This document shows positions 35,307 to 47,220 of a stretch of 64,000 nt of DNA, in pieces (within the stretch, counting starts at the first letter, position 1; each line of letters starts with the position of its first letter). The notes beneath the pieces are model-generated. The model did no database searches, had not been told where the DNA came from, and saw only the letters and a list, made by a program, of their open reading frames with translations. This stretch comes from Jackrogersella multiformis. Lineage: Eukaryota; Ascomycota; Sordariomycetes; Xylariales; Hypoxylaceae. Made by a program: the position numbers and the translations under genes. The stretch spans positions 2,666,001 to 2,730,000 of the forward strand of contig CADCXD010000009.1 of the NCBI GenBank assembly GCA_902806575.1. The letters run 5' to 3'.

Positions 35307-37815
35307 ATTGTGTATACCTATGCTATATGTACCCAGGTAGGTATCTAGTATGTGCTATGTAGATGTCTATTACCTACCTCCTATGTAGATAGATAGATGT
35401 CTACCTTGGATAAAATTGTGAATATCCATGATGAATACCTACATAAGGTATATATACCTAGGTATATAAGGTAGATATAAGTACCTAGGTAGACTTCGAA
35501 ATGCCTATGTGCATGTACATGTACTTTGTTAGATGTCTGTTACCTTACATAATCCTTTGTTGCACAACTTACTAGGGCGGACAAGTACCGACATAAGTAC
35601 TGGGTACAGCGAGTGACTAAGAAGGTGTTAAGCAACAGTTAGAGTTAGACAAGAGTGACGCAATACAATACCCCGCTCTACTACCGCCTTAACTATTTGT
35701 ATTAGGTAAATACTCGACTCGACTTGTCTTGTCTTGTCTTCCATCTTCATCTTCACCTTCACCTTCGCCCTCATTCGTAAGCTAGTCAATTTCATTGGAA
35801 TACCACCTACCTTGGTACACCATAGCAAACGCGGCTTAACCGATTCTCAAGAATGACCGACTTACAGAGACACTAATAGTTGAAGATATAATGGAGGAGT
35901 AGTAAGTAACCTTTCTAACTATAGCTTACTACAGTGCACATTATCTTGACTGGATGTAATGGTATTGGAAGACCTTGTCGAGTAATGCGATACTCGTCTA
36001 TATATCACTAGGCTTATAGATATCACCAGGAACAGTACTGATAGGAATCGTACCATTTCGGCTGCGAATCAGAAAATATGAAAAATGATGAGGCTTTATT
36101 GAGGCTATTAGACACCTAGAAACGGCCGAAACTAAAAGACGAGCGCGGCGTTGAAGTGTCGAGCCAGTCATCAGCACGAGCTTTCGGAGCTTGTAACTTA
36201 CCTACCTACATAGGTAGTTGCAACACATTAGAAGATATTAACTACTGGCGATGGTCATCCAGCCCTTTCAAACCTCGAAGCAGTTCAACCGTTCCAGATA
36301 TGCTTTCTTCCGCATTCTACGGATACATGGATTGTCATTCAGCAGACTAAGACTGTCAACGCAAACTTCTAATGATAACTATTGCTACCTTGAATCCTTC
36401 AGGATTTCTGGAACAAGCCCTTCATATACTTGACCGACCTACGTTAACTGGTTAGCTGGTTAATTTCCTCTCACAATTATTTCTGGGCATCGTCGACTTC
36501 GTTAACGCCTAAATTGAAGGTTGGTTGCCGAACCAGCGAAAGACGGTAATACACTATCCACAGAACACGTATGTTGCATTCATATTTGATACTGCTTCAG
36601 GTCAAATACACCGACTATCAGACTTCAAAAGCTCGATGGATTTTTTTGTACACTACCTACTTTTAAAAATCTCCAATAGCCGCCAGCTAGACCCTTATTG
36701 GACTCCCGGATGCGGATCCGGCTCCTCTTTACCCAATCGACATCTTGCATTTTGACACCTGCGCCACTCTTCTAAGCTTTGCCAAGACGTTGGTAAGAAG
36801 CGGTACCATAGGAACAACACGCACCCAAAACACCCCGTGTCTATCCCCTATGTAGTTTGCTGTCCCTGCAGATACCCACAGCAGGCCGCCTTTTCCAGAA
36901 GGTTTGGTAAACTAGATCGACCTCAACGGCCCACCAAACAGGAAATTCACATGTTGGTATGAATTCGGATTGCCGCTGGTTATGGAGCTCGTCCAGGACG
37001 AAATGTCTCTTGGTTCAGACGCATTCCTAATACCCGCCTCTTCTTGTAGTGTAGTGTAATGTATTCCTCTGAGACGTTCTATTTGTAATAATAGTTATGC
37101 GTTGATCGTTGAATGTTTTCGCTACCTATACACTAGTCGTCGCTATTTGTTATGCCATCATTATGGCGGGCAACTGAAGGAATCGCTACAACAAACATCA
37201 TCGCCATGATTGATTATTCGGGTTTTACCAGTTACCAGTAACCATACAAAGGGGATAAAACGTCATTTCGCCATGGGTCACTTTTAATACCGAAGCTGGG
37301 AAGGGGGCCAGCTGGGTCAGCCTCAACATCCAGCTCCAGACTCCCGTCCCCGCTAACCCTGAGAGGCCATAACTCAGGTCGATCTACATTTCGATGCAGT
37401 GGACTACAGTCAGGGTACGACAGGGGTCCCCTATCAAATTGTCACTTTCCGGTAGTTGATCGGCAGCCACGCCAAATTGTTAGAATAGAAACATCGTTTC
37501 TCATGGTAGAATGGCCTCCGCAATATTCGAAGCATCGTACAGATGTTGCGGTGACACTTGAGGGGATGTGGATTAGGGGATACACTTCATCGCTGGGCAG
37601 GGGTCTCGGGAAAGGGATGTTTACAGATATATAGAGTGCCGCCATCTCGTTCTTCAAACTTTTTTTTCTCAGAACACTCTCACACACACCCACAAGTCCT
37701 ATCCTTAATTTTCATTGAAGTCACTCACTTAGTCGGTTCGGCTGCTTAATATAATACAATTTGGGGTTGCAAAATATACACTCATTCTACACTAAAAAAC
37801 CAATACAATCTCAAC
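35307..37815. other. Intergenic region between divergent genes
   Basis: It holds both promoters. The left part (35330-35560) is dense in GGTAGGTA/CCTAGGTATATA motifs. At 35710-35780 there is a TCTTGTCTTGTCTTCC/ACCTTC pyrimidine tandem. The right end has TATA-like boxes for the 37816 gene. Open frames at 36156-36350 and 36525-36755 lack an ATG start and family signal. Confidence 0.45.
37628..37633 (+). promoter_or_regulatory. TATA-like box for the secreted Pro-rich protein gene
   Basis: GATATATAGAG lies 188 bp before the ATG at 37816. A weaker AATATAATAC sits about 65 bp before it. The assignment rests on sequence and spacing only. Confidence 0.35.
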
Positions 37816-38994
37816 ATGTATTTCATCACTGTTCTCACTCTCGCCTCTGGCGCTGTCGCGGTGCCTTTCCGCCACCGAAGGGACTACAACGCTGTGTCTT
37901 ACCCTGACACTCCGGGTTTCTCCTCGGTCCCGCCCGCCTCAACGGTCCCAGCGATCTCGACGGTTCCTGGCAGTGCTCCCGGCACCGTACCGACTGTAGT
38001 GCCGACCATCTCCTCCCCTGTCCCGTCGTCGACCGCCCACCCGGTCACGTCGTCGACTGCTCACCCGGTCACGTCGCCGGGTGGTGGTTACCCAGTTGGC
38101 CCTCCTAAGGAGACCCCGTCCGTGCCTACCCCGGCAGTGCCCACCCCCAGCGGCCCAGTGGGAGGATCAACTGCTCACCCTCACACCACTCCAGTGGTCC
38201 CCGCCCCTGGCGGTTACCCTACTGGTGGTGTTCCTTCCGGCCCAGGCCATGATACTCCTGGCAATGGTACTCCTGGCCACGAGACCCCCGGTGTCCCTAC
38301 CCCGGTTGTGCCGGCCTCCCCTGTCCACTCGTCGACTGCTCACCCGGTCACGTCGGTCCCTTCGGTCCCTACTGCCCCCGCCGGTGGATACCCCACTGTC
38401 GAGACCCCGCCCAAGGACACTCCGTCCCACGACACTCCGATCAAGTCCAACCCAGCAGGCCCCGGATCAACTGTTGTCCCTCCCACTGAGGTCCCGCCTT
38501 ACCATGCCTCTACCGTCCACCAGACTGTGTCTACGTCCACCACCGTGTTCGCCTCATCTTCGACAATGCCGGTTAAGTCGTCTTTCGTCACGTCTCTAAC
38601 TCACGTTCCGGAGTCCTCTGCGCCTGCTGGATACCCTAGCCTCCCAGTTGTGGGCACCTCTTCTACTGCCCCGGTCACTGTCCCCGGCAAGCCGACGAGC
38701 ACCGTCCCTGTCCCGGCCGGACCTCCGTCTTCTCCTGCCGGACCTGCGTCTTCTCCCCCGGCTAGCCCCCCTGTTGGCGGATACCCTTCTGTCTCAGTCC
38801 CAGTCCCGTCTTCTGGCACTGCTCCCGTCACGGCTCCTACCCCATCGGCCCCGGCTCCTACCCCGTCTGCTCCGGCTCCTACCCCGTCTGCCCCTGCTCC
38901 TTCCAAGAGCACCGTCCCGGTTCCTCCCCCGGCTGAGACTCCTTCTCACCCTGGTTACCCCGCAGCTCCCGCTGGTGGCTACCCCGTCGCGTAA
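37816..38994 (+). CDS. Secreted Pro/Ser/Thr-rich repeat protein (mucin- or wall-like)
   Basis: The intronless frame encodes 392 residues. A signal peptide is evident (MYFITVLTLASGAVAVP) with a following basic motif RHRR that could be a Kex2-type processing site. The mature part is almost entirely low complexity. It has repeats of STAHPVTS (at least three copies), GGYP (about eight copies), TPSAPAP in tandem near the C-terminus, SSPAGP, and DTP/ETP segments. There are no Cys in the repeats and no hydrophobic GPI-type tail, since it ends GGYPVA. High Ser/Thr/Pro content suggests heavy O-mannosylation and a role in the wall or extracellular matrix. Pro-rich coding creates long shadow frames on both strands. 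No enzymatic domain is seen. Confidence 0.85.
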   Translation: MYFITVLTLASGAVAVPFRHRRDYNAVSYPDTPGFSSVPPASTVPAISTVPGSAPGTVPTVVPTISSPVPSSTAHPVTSSTAHPVTSPGGGYPVGPPKETPSVPTPAVPTPSGPVGGSTAHPHTTPVVPAPGGYPTGGVPSGPGHDTPGNGTPGHETPGVPTPVVPASPVHSSTAHPVTSVPSVPTAPAGGYPTVETPPKDTPSHDTPIKSNPAGPGSTVVPPTEVPPYHASTVHQTVSTSTTVFASSSTMPVKSSFVTSLTHVPESSAPAGYPSLPVVGTSSTAPVTVPGKPTSTVPVPAGPPSSPAGPASSPPASPPVGGYPSVSVPVPSSGTAPVTAPTPSAPAPTPSAPAPTPSAPAPSKSTVPVPPPAETPSHPGYPAAPAGGYPVA

Positions 38995-40642
38995 GGTGTA
39001 ATGCCTATTACGACGGTGTGCGCCAGGAGGAGGACGATGCTCGGGGCACGAATGGGTTCGCGAGTCGAGACGCTAAGAACGACTTCCATCACCGCAACGA
39101 CTCTACGCTCCTAGTCTCCACTATCCTTCTCACGACTTGGACAAGTCGGCTCGTATGTCTCAGAAGGGGGACGCGGGAGGTGTTGTTAAATGTGCCACGC
39201 CGCACCGGGGAAGTTTGAGCGCGCTGGGCAGGTTGGTGGTACCGTTTCTGTATATAGGAGTTTAGCATATAGCCTTTCGGTTGATTAATTACATGTGGGT
39301 TGTGTTCTCACCACAATACTGGATTTTTGCGATTGCGAGTGTGATTTGTGTTTGGTCTTGTGTTGTTATTTAGATATAGAGTAAATAGAGCACTTAGCGA
39401 TTAATAGCATTTGTGAAGTGAGTGATAATTGTCAATAGATTAGTGATTTGTTACTTGATTCATCTGGTCGTTTTTGTTGGTTATACATCTGTCTCATCGT
39501 GAACTATTTATAATATGTTTACATCATCGGCTTTTGTATTATTATCTAGGCTTAATGACAGTAATCCAGTTTTACAGAGCATGCCTTCGTATATATAATA
39601 TTTGACTAAGACGTTTAGTATGTAACAGGTTGAAGAATTATTCACCTCAGCTAGGGTATAAGTAGTCATCACAAGTCATTAAAGACCTCGAGGTCTGAAG
39701 TATTAGTGAAAAATACGCGGGGAGATGGTCCTGGAGCCCGCTTTCGGTGCCTTGGAAATAGAATGGTAGTGAGATTGCTGTCTTTGAAGTAGTAATATTT
39801 GTTAGAAGAGGTAGTGGAATAGGCAGAAATCTGAGCAGCATCATGTTGGTGTGGCTAGAGTTTGTTTTAGACTGCTGGCGATGCGGAGTTGACTGGCTAC
39901 CTAAATCATAGATATTCATGATTTCGACACAATTGATATTTTTCCCTCTACACTTTTCACGTTTAGTGACCCCTGGTATAACCGATTACCAACTTGCCCC
40001 TATACTATGCGGTTAGCTACCTAGGTAGGTAGGTATAATAGCAACAACACGGCTATTTCAGGAAGATCCAATGCATTCCCTAACCAGTAAGGTTTATGCA
40101 CTAATAGAAATAGAAATATACCCTCATTTAGCCACTGACAGTGTTGCATGATGTTGAATTGAGAGAACTTGCATTAATCAAAAAGGGGCTACTGACCCAC
40201 AATAGGGGCTCATAACATTATTACTGAAATTTTACTATTCAGTCGCTTACTTATGGGTATCCTTATTTAAATAATTTGAAATTATGTGCACCTTTTCCAG
40301 GTGAATATCTTGATAAATTTGATCTACATAGGTACCTAGGTAGGTGCCTGTGTAGATATGGTCGACGGCATACGAAGCTGCGATGAAGCCATACCCCTTG
40401 CGTACTCCTTAATCTCAAATACCGGGAGCTTTTCAATAAAATAGACCTTAAACACCATCACGGCATATTTCAGAACTTTTGCTGCTGAAAGCTGTTGAAA
40501 AACATCAATCATCTTTCATGAACTCCTGGTTACCTAGTAAATACTAGTAAGCGCCCAGATACCCCTTAAACCTTTCAATGCCCACCCTAGATTTCCATCC
40601 GCTGCGGGCCAGCCCAAATCGGAAATAACTTTACAGAGCCCA
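38995..40642. other. Intergenic region between convergent genes
   Basis: This is the 3' flank of the Pro-rich gene and of the metallopeptidase-like gene. It contains AGGTACCTAGGTAGG near 40330 and CTACCTAGGTAGGTAGG near 40018, and otherwise AT-rich unremarkable sequence. Confidence 0.5.
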
Positions 40643-41750
40643 TCAGCCATCCAAAGGATGAACAAATGTGATATTGTGGAAGACACCCGGCGGTATCATC
40701 GTAATTCCCACCTTGAACCTAGCATGGTCCTCCGCCGGCACGCCGTCAGAATCGGGTTTGTCCCAGATGACCATCTGCGAATCCGGCAGCCGCTTTGTGC
40801 AGCCCGGTTTTTTCCCCGGCGTAATAATATCACGGTAATATGTCTGATATGTGGCATACTGGTGGAGGACCTGTGGATGAACCCAGCGATATCAATAATA
40901 GTTCATCTAGCTCTCCCCCCTTTTCCACCAGAGATCAAGTGACGACTTACAAAATCAGTATCATTTTGCAGGTTATAGACGCCGCCGGGAACTATGTGAT
41001 CATAGAGGGCGATGATGCCGGCCTCGGCCAGGTTCTCCGGCCACTGGGTGCGGGCGTACTCGCTGACGGTTGCATTGTCGAGGTTGAACTGGTCCGCCCA
41101 TCTCTGGCTGATGCTGAGGCCTCCTTTTCCTTCCGGTGTCACACCTGGCACGACCACATGCGAGTCTAATGAATGAGACATCTCGTGCGCGAAGATGTAG
41201 AGCCGGTATGAATCCTCGGACACTACGATGCTATCTTCGGCCGACCAAGCGGCGGCGCCCGGGAGATCTTTTGCTTTAAACACCATGACGTGCTTGACGA
41301 ACTCGCGCATTCCGATCGGCATCTTGCCGAAGACCTATCGCCGGGCATCGGTTAGCCCTCGGGGTAGGTATGTCAAAAGGGACGTCTTCTTACATCGGCC
41401 ATTTTACTTGCGTCGACCTTTGAGTCCTTCAGACGACACATGACCCACGGCTGGCCGCAGTCCTCGTAATGGGCCTCGAAGACTTCGAGGTCATCTGGCC
41501 CGTACCCTTTTGCCTTGGCTTCGTTCATGCATCCTGTAGGCAGCTTGCCCCCGGTCAAGAAGACTAGATTGCTCGGGTTATGCTTAAGATTGGCCCCCAG
41601 TCCGTCCTCGATGGCGCCATTGAAGTTGAATGGTGGTTCGATCGCTGGCAACGTGTTGGGACTGTGAGATATGGTTGGAGAAGAGCTGTTATCTGTCGCG
41701 AAGACAAGTAATGGTAGCAAGTAGACTGGTAAGTGTACTAAGAGTCGCAT
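40643..41750 (-). CDS. Secreted HExxH metallopeptidase-like protein
   Basis: Predicted exons are 41750-41394, 41334-40951 and 40870-40643 (322 residues). The introns of 59 and 80 bp (GTAAGA...GATAG and GTAAGT...CACAG) are both in phase 0. A signal peptide is present (MRLLVHLPVYLLPLLVFATD). The zincin motif FAHEMSHSLD places H169, E170 and H173, with E223 in WPENLAEAG a candidate third ligand. Further blocks (SQRWADQFNLD, SEYARTQWPENLAEAGI, ALYDHIVPGGV and, in exon 3, LHQYATYQTYYRDIITPG) match a family of extracellular Pezizomycotina proteins I know only as putative metallopeptidases. The C-terminus ends NITFVHPLDG. The last exon has no long open-frame signature of its own and would be missed by simple ORF calling. 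Activity is inferred from the motif only. Confidence 0.87.
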
Positions 41751-43110
41751 CTTGGATTTGTGATTGCTATCAATACCTATGTTAATATGTGATATGTGAT
41801 GTGAAACTTGTTTAGCAAGCAGGAGGCTCTCGTGTATGTGATGTGTTGCTCCTTGGGCGAAGGTAAGGTCGAGGTTCCGAGGCCGATATTTATTACAAAA
41901 GAAAGAAACGGAACAGGAGTCAGCGAGGTCTAAGTTGGTGTGTATTATCTCATGTTTTGAGCGTCTTTTCATAACGTGGACATGGTGAATGTGGTTTAAC
42001 ATGGCCTTTACTCATAATCCGTGACATTGCTGTGAAAAGAGCTCCCAAACCGCAACTCCTTACAATGGACATGCAGAGTGCTTTGTCTTCCTGATCTATG
42101 CCATGATCCCGATGGATCTTGTCACGTCTGACTCGGGGTGCGGTCTCACGGCACAACCTGACCCCCTTACACTCTTTTCATGACATGATTCCTATCATGT
42201 AGTCCATGAACTCATTATTTTTGATCAGACTGAAAGTAGACAACTGGAAAATATCGAATTATTGCAGTCAATATCGGTGCAAATTTTTATGAGATATATA
42301 GGATTAAAATACATATTTTAATATGATAATAAGTCAATATATCTTACAATCACCTATAAATCACATCTTACTACGAATAATGATCATGAATGCTCACAAC
42401 CTTGCCATTGCCTGCCCTTTTTAATAATTTTTCTTTAATTTTATATATATCATTGGAAGTTGAAGCTTGAATTCGAAGTATACCTAGGGTACCTACCTAG
42501 GTCGGTAATCCTTTTATACATTGTTGCTGTAGACTTATTTATGGATATGTCGTGTTCATGTCGAGGAATCACGAGCCAAATAATAACCAAATACCACTGA
42601 AATTCATACGCATCTACCCAGTCATGGCGGTAGAATTTCACTGTAATCGTTGAGGTCGGAATACGAGTACGCTGTTAGTATGCGTATATTCCAAGAAGAC
42701 TGATCGTCCACAGAAATTTGACCTCAAATACATCCCTTGAGCGACGAAGGGAACCGCGACCCCATTTTTATTGGCCTATAACTAGTAGATGCGACGCCGA
42801 GGCCGAACCTCTTCCCTAGTTGGCGAACCGTATACGAATACGACGGTTTACGTACGGGGCGTTATGCACGCGCCGTTGGGATGCCGCGCCAGCCACCGGC
42901 TCCGGATTGAGCATATGGTAAACGATACGCCCAATCAAAATTCTTATACTTACCTATATAACATCGGGGTTCTAACATCTCATCTGTCAGTATCTCCCAA
43001 CTCAAAATCGTATTTGCAATAGCAGCAAGACAAAAGTTGCGATTCGAAAACAACGAAAACCACGACGGACAACCAGCATCGTCCATACGAGCGTCGAAAA
43101 ACGATAGAAA
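41751..43110. other. Intergenic region between divergent genes
   Basis: Both promoters lie here. The middle (about 42240-42470) is very AT-rich, and a CCTAGGGTACCTACCTAGG motif sits at about 42483. Upstream of 43111, about 90 bp are rich in ACGAAAACC-like words, suggesting a leader. No gene is seen. Confidence 0.45.
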
Positions 43111-43981
43111 ATGGCGGATAAATTGCAAGGAAAAACCGTGATAGTGACCGGCGCAGCAGGCGGGCTAGGCAAGGTGATAGCGGCGGCGTACCTGGAAGCC
43201 GGCGCCAACGTAGCCATCTGCGACGTCAACGAGACGCGCCTGGGCCAGATTCGGGGCGAGCTGGAATCCACGGGGCGATTCCTCGCCGTCAACACGGATA
43301 TCACGGACGAGGCCGCGGTGACGAAACTCGTGGACGATGTCGTGGCTAAGTTCGGGCGTCTGGATATCGTCGTTAGCAACGCCGGCATGGCGGACAAGTT
43401 CGACCCGGTCGGCGCGTTGAGCAAGGAGCACTGGGACAAGATCATCAACCTCAACTTGACGGGCTCGTTCCTGGTTTTCAAGGCTGCCGTGAATGCCATG
43501 GAGAAGCAGTCGCCGACCGGCGGCACCCTAATCCAGATCGGATCGACGGCGACCTGGCATGGCATGTCTGCTGGTGTAGCCTACACAGTGAGTTGCTACC
43601 ATTTCTTTTCTCGGAGTTAACAGACCTGTTCCCACACCCTAATAACGAGCTCCCCTACTGACGCCCGACCTCTAGGTGAGCAAGCACGGCGTAGCCGCTC
43701 TCGTAAAGAACACCGCGGGAATCTACGGGGAGAAGGGAATCTACGCGGTTGGGCTGCTGCTGGGAGCCATGATCGACACCAACATCCAGGACGGCTTTCA
43801 GGTGCTGGGCGGGATGAACGCGGAGGCGTACAGCAAAACCATCTCGTCCACTTTCAACCCCGAGACGGCCATCCAGACCAAGGACGTCGCCAAGTACTGC
43901 GTGTTCCTAGCCGACCGGGGCATCGCGGCGATGTCTAACGGGTCGATGATCAATCTCAATAAGAACCATCCGAAGGCGTAA
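43111..43981 (+). CDS. Classical short-chain dehydrogenase/reductase (SDR)
   Basis: Predicted exons are 43111-43587 and 43676-43981 (260 residues), with an 88-bp phase-0 intron (GTGAGT to TCTAG). Rossmann motif TGAAGGLG is at residues 13-20, NAG occurs in VVSNAGM, and the catalytic set is complete: N in NLNLTGSF, S145, Y158 and K162 (YTVSK, split by the intron). Asp in CDVNE at the end of beta-2 suggests NAD(H) preference. After the active site, IYAVGLLLGAMIDTNIQDG replaces the usual VNxVxPG loop, so the substrate pocket is unusual. The C-terminus ends with the typical GSMINLNKNH substitute for the family's xxVDGG. It is cytosolic by sequence. The substrate is unknown and there are no biosynthetic-cluster neighbours. 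Confidence 0.93.
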
Positions 43982-46900
43982 TCGCGAATAGGGATACTAG
44001 TTATAAATAGGCTCTGCTATAGCATTGATATATAGACGAAACAGATATGATCGTTGTAGATGATGATGCACTGGATCGATCTCTTACTCCTGTAAGGCTA
44101 GGCTTCTTGCATAGTGGCGGTGAATACTATGAGTACCTGGCCGGTGGGATATTGTACTTCGCGTAAAGTTATTCCTTTGATCTTGTCAGCTTAAGTTATC
44201 GTAGTAGTGGCATGTAATTTTTGGGGGCTGTGATGTCCCCTGTCCTTCATGGTAAGTGTTTCACTGCTCGGGATAGAGACCACCCAGCTTGGCCAACTCT
44301 CCTTAAAATCAACAACAATCTAGACTCACATTCCCAACCTAAACTTAGAAAATATGAACCTCGCTAGATACCTAGGTAGGTAATCTTGAATAGGGATTGT
44401 GCGTAGACCGTCTACTATGTAATAAGTGGAAGTATAGGTAAAGCGTCCTTTGAGAGGAAATTAACAAATTAGAGAGTTTGAGAAGCTTATGACTCCGTAG
44501 TTGTGAACCCCATAGTTAGAGAATGATGTGAACCCCGTGTTGAACTTCGTATATAATACGAGGTTTAATAAATACGGGGCTATTAAACCAGTCTCGGCCG
44601 AGTATTTAGGTATCGTTAATCGCCTCCTTGTTAGTAAGGTCTTATCCCCCACCATAACCTACTAACAACCTTGGAAGTCTGCCATTTCGACGTTGCTATC
44701 GACCGCTCTATATTCACATATTATCTTCATTAAAGAGGTTGATCAGGCGCAATGTTATGATCGACTCGACCCGAATAATAACTGAACAATGTGGTTTAAT
44801 TTCTTGGTATCTTACCAGCATAATGCCCCTTGGCTATGATAACAAGACAAAATATACCTACTGGCGGTGCCTGGCCTTTATTAATTGTTATCTTGATGCG
44901 AGCTTGTCATAAATAGCCATAATGACAATAGCGAGGCTGAAATATACAGGAGCAAGATATAGGCTAGAACATATGCTCTGGGGTTTAGGATCGGAAATTT
45001 GATGCGATGAAGTCCATGATCAATCTAGGAACGATCTAAAAAGGACCTAACGTTTCGGTGCACGAATCGAGTGGACAGGGTATATATCAAGGCAGCGCAA
45101 AACCAATCTCCAAGAAGCAGGAAGAAAGACGAGGTATGACGGCGGCTTAGCCGCATTGAATAGTGTACATAGTAGTTGTTCTCTAGCTCGCTATGAGTAT
45201 TGGTAGGGCGTCTATATGATATTGTATGAATACCAACCTAGGTAGGTATTAATACCAGTAGGTAGGCCGTACCCATAAGATCGCCAACATCTTGCTAATA
45301 ATAACGAGTCTTGATGATTGACAGAATGTCGATCTGGTTGCGTCCTAATTGCTTTGACAGATGACAGAATTAATAATGTGTGATAGATCAGACGAACGTA
45401 CTAGAGCTCACAAATGTAGACCCCATAGTTTAGTGAAGTGATTGGTTCGATGTCTCGCTGTTTGATCTTCTCCGGGGCTTCAAACGCTTGAGACGAAGGA
45501 GTACGCGGACACCAACAGGAAAATTAACCCCTGCATTGTACGCTACTAATGTCAGTGTAATATGTATTCCGGGGGAGATGGGTCTAGAACCTGGCTGGTC
45601 CACTGCTACCCGTTCATTGAATCCGGAGGGAATAGTGCATTTTTATTGGCTCTTAAAAAGGTGCCCCCGGTCCGTTTTCGCATTTTTCAGGGTCATCTAT
45701 TCAAGCTTACTCAATACCGAGGTAGATAGTTAACGACAGAATAAAAAGTGCTGCGTTGGCTTCGTACTAGTATGAATTGTTAACGCAGATAAGAGTTGCA
45801 ATAATTCAGCACAATCATGATGTATCGTGCCTGTGTGCCTTTTCAAAAATTTAATCGATCTATTATGTAACAATTTAAAGGCTATGTAGTATAAACCATG
45901 TGCTAATACAATATGCCAAGAATTGAAGGGGTTCAAAATGGCCTGATTATTCTACTAGGAAGGGCATAATGAACCAACCCTTCCTTACCGAGGGGTCATA
46001 ACTTACCAGAAGTAGTCAACTATTAGAGAAGAGATTTATCTCGGCTTATTTGTAATGATCAGAATAGTAATGTCTGGTTTGTGATCCATATGTAGATGTA
46101 TTCTTCATCATACCTGCTGGACTTTGTAGTATTAGCTGCTGTCTCCTGCATTTATCTCCTGCTTACTTGCCTATGAGTTGATCAGCTTCTATCAGGCAGC
46201 AGAATAAAGACATGAGATGCCAATGCCGTGAATTCAAATCCTAGAATGCCCCGTGGGTTCTAGGCGTCAATGCTTCAACAGCCCCTGGGTGGCGAACGTT
46301 TTATCCTGGTGCGGCGCAAGCTAATATTTGGTAGCAATATCGGTAGCAATATCGGGCAGTTCTCAAAATGAGCCCCCATGCCGTTATCTAGGGGTCATCG
46401 TGGGCCACTAATGTTGGTGCTTAGAGACCCCCATGGCTAAAGATACCGCTTTGTCACATACTGACTCTACTTCAGTCAGTGGGAAATCAGGATCGAAACT
46501 TCGGCCAAGAGAGATGGGCACCAACCATCACTTCTTTTAAAGAGTTAGCGATGTCGAAAGTCTACTTGGCGATTTCTCCGTATTTATCTGTGTGACAGAT
46601 GTTGTCGTAAAACTGACTAATTCTTCGTCTTCGCCTTTGCCGACTTGGCTTCTTCATGTCAACGCTTAAGTAACGGTTAACTTAGAATACCGCACAAGGG
46701 AAACTCATCTTATTCTACTAGGATCTTGACGATATTTCTCTTGGCTTGTAAGATCCTGAACTCCGCGATGCAGGTAGCCTCAAAGCGCGTGTAGCTGGAT
46801 CGGAACGACGAGATAGTTACCGGAGCCTCAGAGCCTAGGTGCGTATAATTATAGTATTGCATCTGTTTCAATGCCAATACTGCATCTCCCTTCAAGGCTT

Positions 46901-47220
46901 AAGTTTCGGCCAAGGACGACTACGCAATCTTAGCGTTTGCTTCATCTTGCAGTGGGAATCGTATAAACAATATATAATGCCAGCAGTACTCGTCGTTTGT
47001 ACATGTGACTAAATCTGGAAATCATCACTCGGAGCTTTTGGTCTTCTCTGTTTCTTTCACTTCTTTCGTTTCTTTCCGGTATATCCCTCGTCGTGCTCCT
47101 GGGAGACGATTATAGCATCACGATCTTGTAAATCTTCTTTCGTTCACTCTTTTCTTCGATCTCTGGAAAGATCTGTCCGCTTGTTGTTTTATAATTTAGT
47201 ACCTGTCGTATTTAGTCAAC
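43982..47220. other. Intergenic region with promoter of the carbonic anhydrase gene
   Basis: Over 3.2 kb I see no supportable gene. CCTAGGTAGG-type motifs occur near 44370 and 45238. Small frames at 45488-45733 and 46710-46895 are protein-like in parts but lack proper starts. The last 250 bp look like a promoter and leader, with a TATA-like box and C/T-rich sequence such as CTTCTTTCGTTTCTTTCC. Confidence 0.45.
46971..46977 (+). promoter_or_regulatory. TATA-like box upstream of the carbonic anhydrase gene
   Basis: TATATAATGC follows GTATAAACAA about 245 bp before the ATG at 47221, and a pyrimidine-rich leader follows. It is inferred from sequence and position. Confidence 0.35.

Noticed and set aside
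46710..46895. 61-codon protein-like frame upstream of the carbonic anhydrase gene
   Set aside because: No ATG at the expected start and no neighbouring exon found; could be chance or a fragment.
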